From a bacterium (GTDB taxonomy: Bacteria > Pseudomonadota > Alphaproteobacteria > Rhodobacterales > Rhodobacteraceae), in the NCBI GenBank assembly GCA_016124195.1, contig WGOE01000002.1, positions 666,168-730,167 on the forward strand: a stretch of 64,000 nucleotides of DNA, in the 5' to 3' direction. The notes beneath the pieces were generated by a model. That model searched no databases, was not told the DNA's origin, and saw only the letters and a list, made by a program, of their open reading frames with translations. The position numbers and the translations under genes are program-made. Every line of letters starts with the position of its first letter. The stretch's first letter is position 1. Below are positions 63,101 through 64,000 of this stretch, piece after piece.

Positions 63101-63662
63101 TTTTTTCGTCGCGCAGGTCCTCCAGCGCGATGCGATAGCGGTTACCGTCAGGAAACTGGGTGTAGCCTTGGCCTTGGCCTGAAAAGTCAGAATAGACCTC
63201 GATCACATGGCCCACATCGACAATCAGCAAGAAGGGCGGCCAGCCATCCTCGCGAGAGACGGCGCGGGCGTAGGCGTCGGCCTGATTGCGGGCGCGAAAC
63301 ATCGTGTCGTCCCAAGCCGCGCTGCCACGTTGCCCGTGGCCCCTGCGCACGACTGAGGGAAGGTCAGGCAAGAGGTTCAGTTGGGCCTCTGGGTCGGGCT
63401 TTGCGCCAGCGGTGCCTTGCTTGGCCTCCATCACGAAATGGCCTGCGCGGTAAAGGTCGATGAAGCCGCGCGACTGGGTGCCGGTGTGCAAGAAAGTCAC
63501 TGGCCGTTCAAAACGGTAGTTGTCACCCGCGCCGTGCGCCGTCGCAGGATCGGGTTTAGGCAGGCCTAGGAGTTCGGTCAACTCATTGGCAAAGGTCTGG
63601 AAATTTGCGCGCTCGCTGCCACCCGATTGACGCCAGCGCGAAATGAAGCCTTCTACGTCCAA
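60189..63662 (-). CDS. Type IIL (MmeI-like) single-chain restriction-modification enzyme
   Basis: An 1157-residue protein with all parts of an MmeI-like enzyme. The N-terminal nuclease has Asp69 and Glu79-Ala-Lys81 (FIDLYRAGHFVMEAKQG), the D-x9-ExK spacing of MmeI. A helical linker follows, then the adenine methyltransferase with motif I VLDPACGSGNFLYVAL (about 415) and motif IV FIIGNPPFIGASKM (about 580), then the target-recognition region (about 600-920) and a helical C-terminus. One chain should methylate one strand of its site and cut some 20 bp away. Start is TTG 63662 with AGGGGG upstream. The segment 60900-61900 is poorer in GC than the rest, suggesting exchange of the specificity part. 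A degenerate or phage-resistance-only role cannot be excluded. Confidence 0.85.
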   Translation of the reverse strand: MDVEGFISRWRQSGGSERANFQTFANELTELLGLPKPDPATAHGAGDNYRFERPVTFLHTGTQSRGFIDLYRAGHFVMEAKQGTAGAKPDPEAQLNLLPDLPSVVRRGHGQRGSAAWDDTMFRARNQADAYARAVSREDGWPPFLLIVDVGHVIEVYSDFSGQGQGYTQFPDGNRYRIALEDLRDEKTRERLRLIWTNPHALDPAKTSARVTREVSDRLAALGVSFEGKGHPSEAVARFLMRCLFTMFAEDVELIPKSSFTDLLKRLRGHPDHAAPMLKSLWQTMDTGGFSTVLTTDLKRFNGGLFKDADALPLSEIQLSLLIEAASRDWREVEPAIFGTLLERALSPKDRHKLGAHYTPRAYVERLVAPTLMEPLRADWANVQASALTLAREGKMEDARDTVRAFHRQLCEIRVLDPACGSGNFLYVALELMKRLEGEVTALLAELGEDQTALSLAGHTVDPHQFLGLEVNPWAAAVAELVLWIGYLQWHFRTHGRASPAEPVLRDFKNIENRDAVLTWASRRPRLDAQGKPVTRWDGETTTRHPVTGEDVPDPAARVQVYDYLKPAPATWPEADFIIGNPPFIGASKMREDLGDGYTEAVRNAYPKVPDSSDFVMFWWEKAAQAARGYKPATEKTKAKGTRRFGFIATNSLRQTFNRRVIEPHLADEKLPLSLLFAIPDHPWAEAEDGKAAVRISMTVAALGREPGRLLTIIEERKGEEEAEGRPVTFSIEKGKVFADLRIGADVAGAVALRANEGLATRGVMLFGAGFIVTPAEATALGRGSVPGLEKHIRPYRNGRDINTTPREAMVIDLFGLTEAELRSKFPATYQHVLDTVKPERDLNNRAGRREKWWLFGEPLSTFRPALDSVSRYLVTVETSKHRMFQFLGAETLPDNKLIVFALDDAVWLSALASRFHVTWSLAAGSWLGVGNDPVYAKSKCFDPFPFPTPTETQTSRLRALGEELDAHRKAQQAAHPKLTLTGMYNVLEKLRVGERIEGKDREIYDQGLIGILRDIHDRIDAEVAAAYGWPVDLPDAEILQRLVDLNHERAAEEARGLIRWLRPDYQNPAGRAVAAKGETVTMDLGPAETSTKAPWPKTLPEQFAVSRATLQDMGEASPDQVARRFQRLRQTTVQPLLETLTLLGHARLVEGGRFAA

Positions 63663-63732
63663 GAAACTTGCCCCCTGTTTGGACCAAGTAATGCCGATAA
63701 AAGCGGGCCACGCTAGAGGGAAAGGCGCTGGG

Positions 63733-63987
63733 TTAGGGTAAGCTCTTGAGTTCCTTTCGTGCCAACCTGTTCAGTTCTGCCATCAAGCGGTGGGTTTCTG
63801 TCACTTCAAGCGCCCGCCCTCCATGCCGCCACATGCCGTTGCCCTTGCCAGAGGGCGCACCGCCGCCCGCGCCATGCATCCGGCAGACCGCCCAGCCATT
63901 GACCGCAGGAGCCTTGCAGCGCTGGCCGGTAGATTTGGCCTTGGCATGGCAGCGCGGCGCGTCTTGCAGGCGCTGGGCGGGGTGCAT
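63733..63987 (-). CDS. HGGxSTG-type small phage/mobile-element protein (start may lie beyond the edge)
   Basis: At least 84 residues: RCHAKAKSTGQRCKAPAVNG, WAVCRMHGAGGGAPSGKGN and GMWRHGGRALEVTETHRLMAELNRLARKEL. The Cys-x-Ala/Cys-Lys-Ala-Pro/Cys-Arg-Met-His pattern is a small zinc-ribbon-like motif of proteins frequent in prophages and integrated elements, function unknown. The frame stays open from the ATG at 63987 to the window edge (codons for DDNP precede it), so the true start may lie outside. It is transcribed toward the restriction-modification gene, 70 bp away. Confidence 0.75.
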   Translation of the reverse strand: MHPAQRLQDAPRCHAKAKSTGQRCKAPAVNGWAVCRMHGAGGGAPSGKGNGMWRHGGRALEVTETHRLMAELNRLARKELKSLP

Positions 63988-64000
63988 GGGGTTGTCGTCG

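Overview
The window is high-GC (mostly mid-60s %) chromosomal DNA from an alphaproteobacterium, most likely of the order Rhodobacterales (Rhodobacter/Paracoccus relatives). This rests on the gene families (MmcB, DUF6324, SoeABC, TauR/Xsc, RibB-RibX), on a tRNA-His without G-1, and on two dispersed intergenic repeat families that I associate with this group. No database search was possible, so family names rest on motif and sequence recognition.

Layout. 1-3.4 kb (minus): the end of a capsule export locus (kpsS, an outer-membrane export lipoprotein, and kpsC running off the left edge). 3.6-6.9 kb (plus): riboflavin operon ribE - unknown gene - ribBX - ribH - nusB. 6.9-8.7 kb: a small membrane protein, a candidate 6S RNA on the minus strand, mmcB, a DUF6324 gene and tRNA-His. 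8.9-11 kb: GH36 alpha-galactosidase. 11.1-14.2 kb: marR-emrA-emrB efflux operon. 14.2-19.1 kb: a fumarylacetoacetate-hydrolase-family enzyme, then tetR with an HlyD/ABC-2 exporter. 19.6-23.7 kb: a polyamine-type ABC importer with a Tat-dependent binding protein. 23.8-26.9 kb (minus): a polar-amino-acid-type ABC importer. 27-29.9 kb (minus): dgoK-dgoA-SMP30 lactonase-SIS protein, a De Ley-Doudoroff D-galactonate branch.

30.2-43.3 kb is the most interesting part. tpa, tauR and xsc encode taurine dissimilation, and both tpa and xsc are preceded by the same pair of direct repeats with identical 23-bp spacing, matching the expected TauR site. Directly behind xsc, with stop and start codons overlapping or abutting, come a FAD-dependent amine oxidoreductase, phnX (phosphonoacetaldehyde hydrolase), a TauE/SafE exporter and ackA, followed by soeABC for sulfite oxidation. 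The simplest reading is one TauR-controlled unit for an aminoethyl-sulfonate (taurine) and an aminoethyl-phosphonate (AEP or N-methyl-AEP). It uses ackA, plus acs at 45.4 kb, where a phosphotransacetylase is usually found.

43.4-59.7 kb is mainly housekeeping: an MHS transporter with a large inserted loop, acs, a SulP transporter, truA, ycjX and its partner, pth, rplY, a cytidine-deaminase-like gene, cysK, a DUF3772-MscS channel and alaX. At 59.7 kb a tRNA-Ser(GGA) gene marks the start of a probable integrated element that continues past the right edge. It carries a single-chain Type IIL (MmeI-like) restriction-modification enzyme whose specificity region has visibly lower GC, and a small phage-type HGGxSTG protein.
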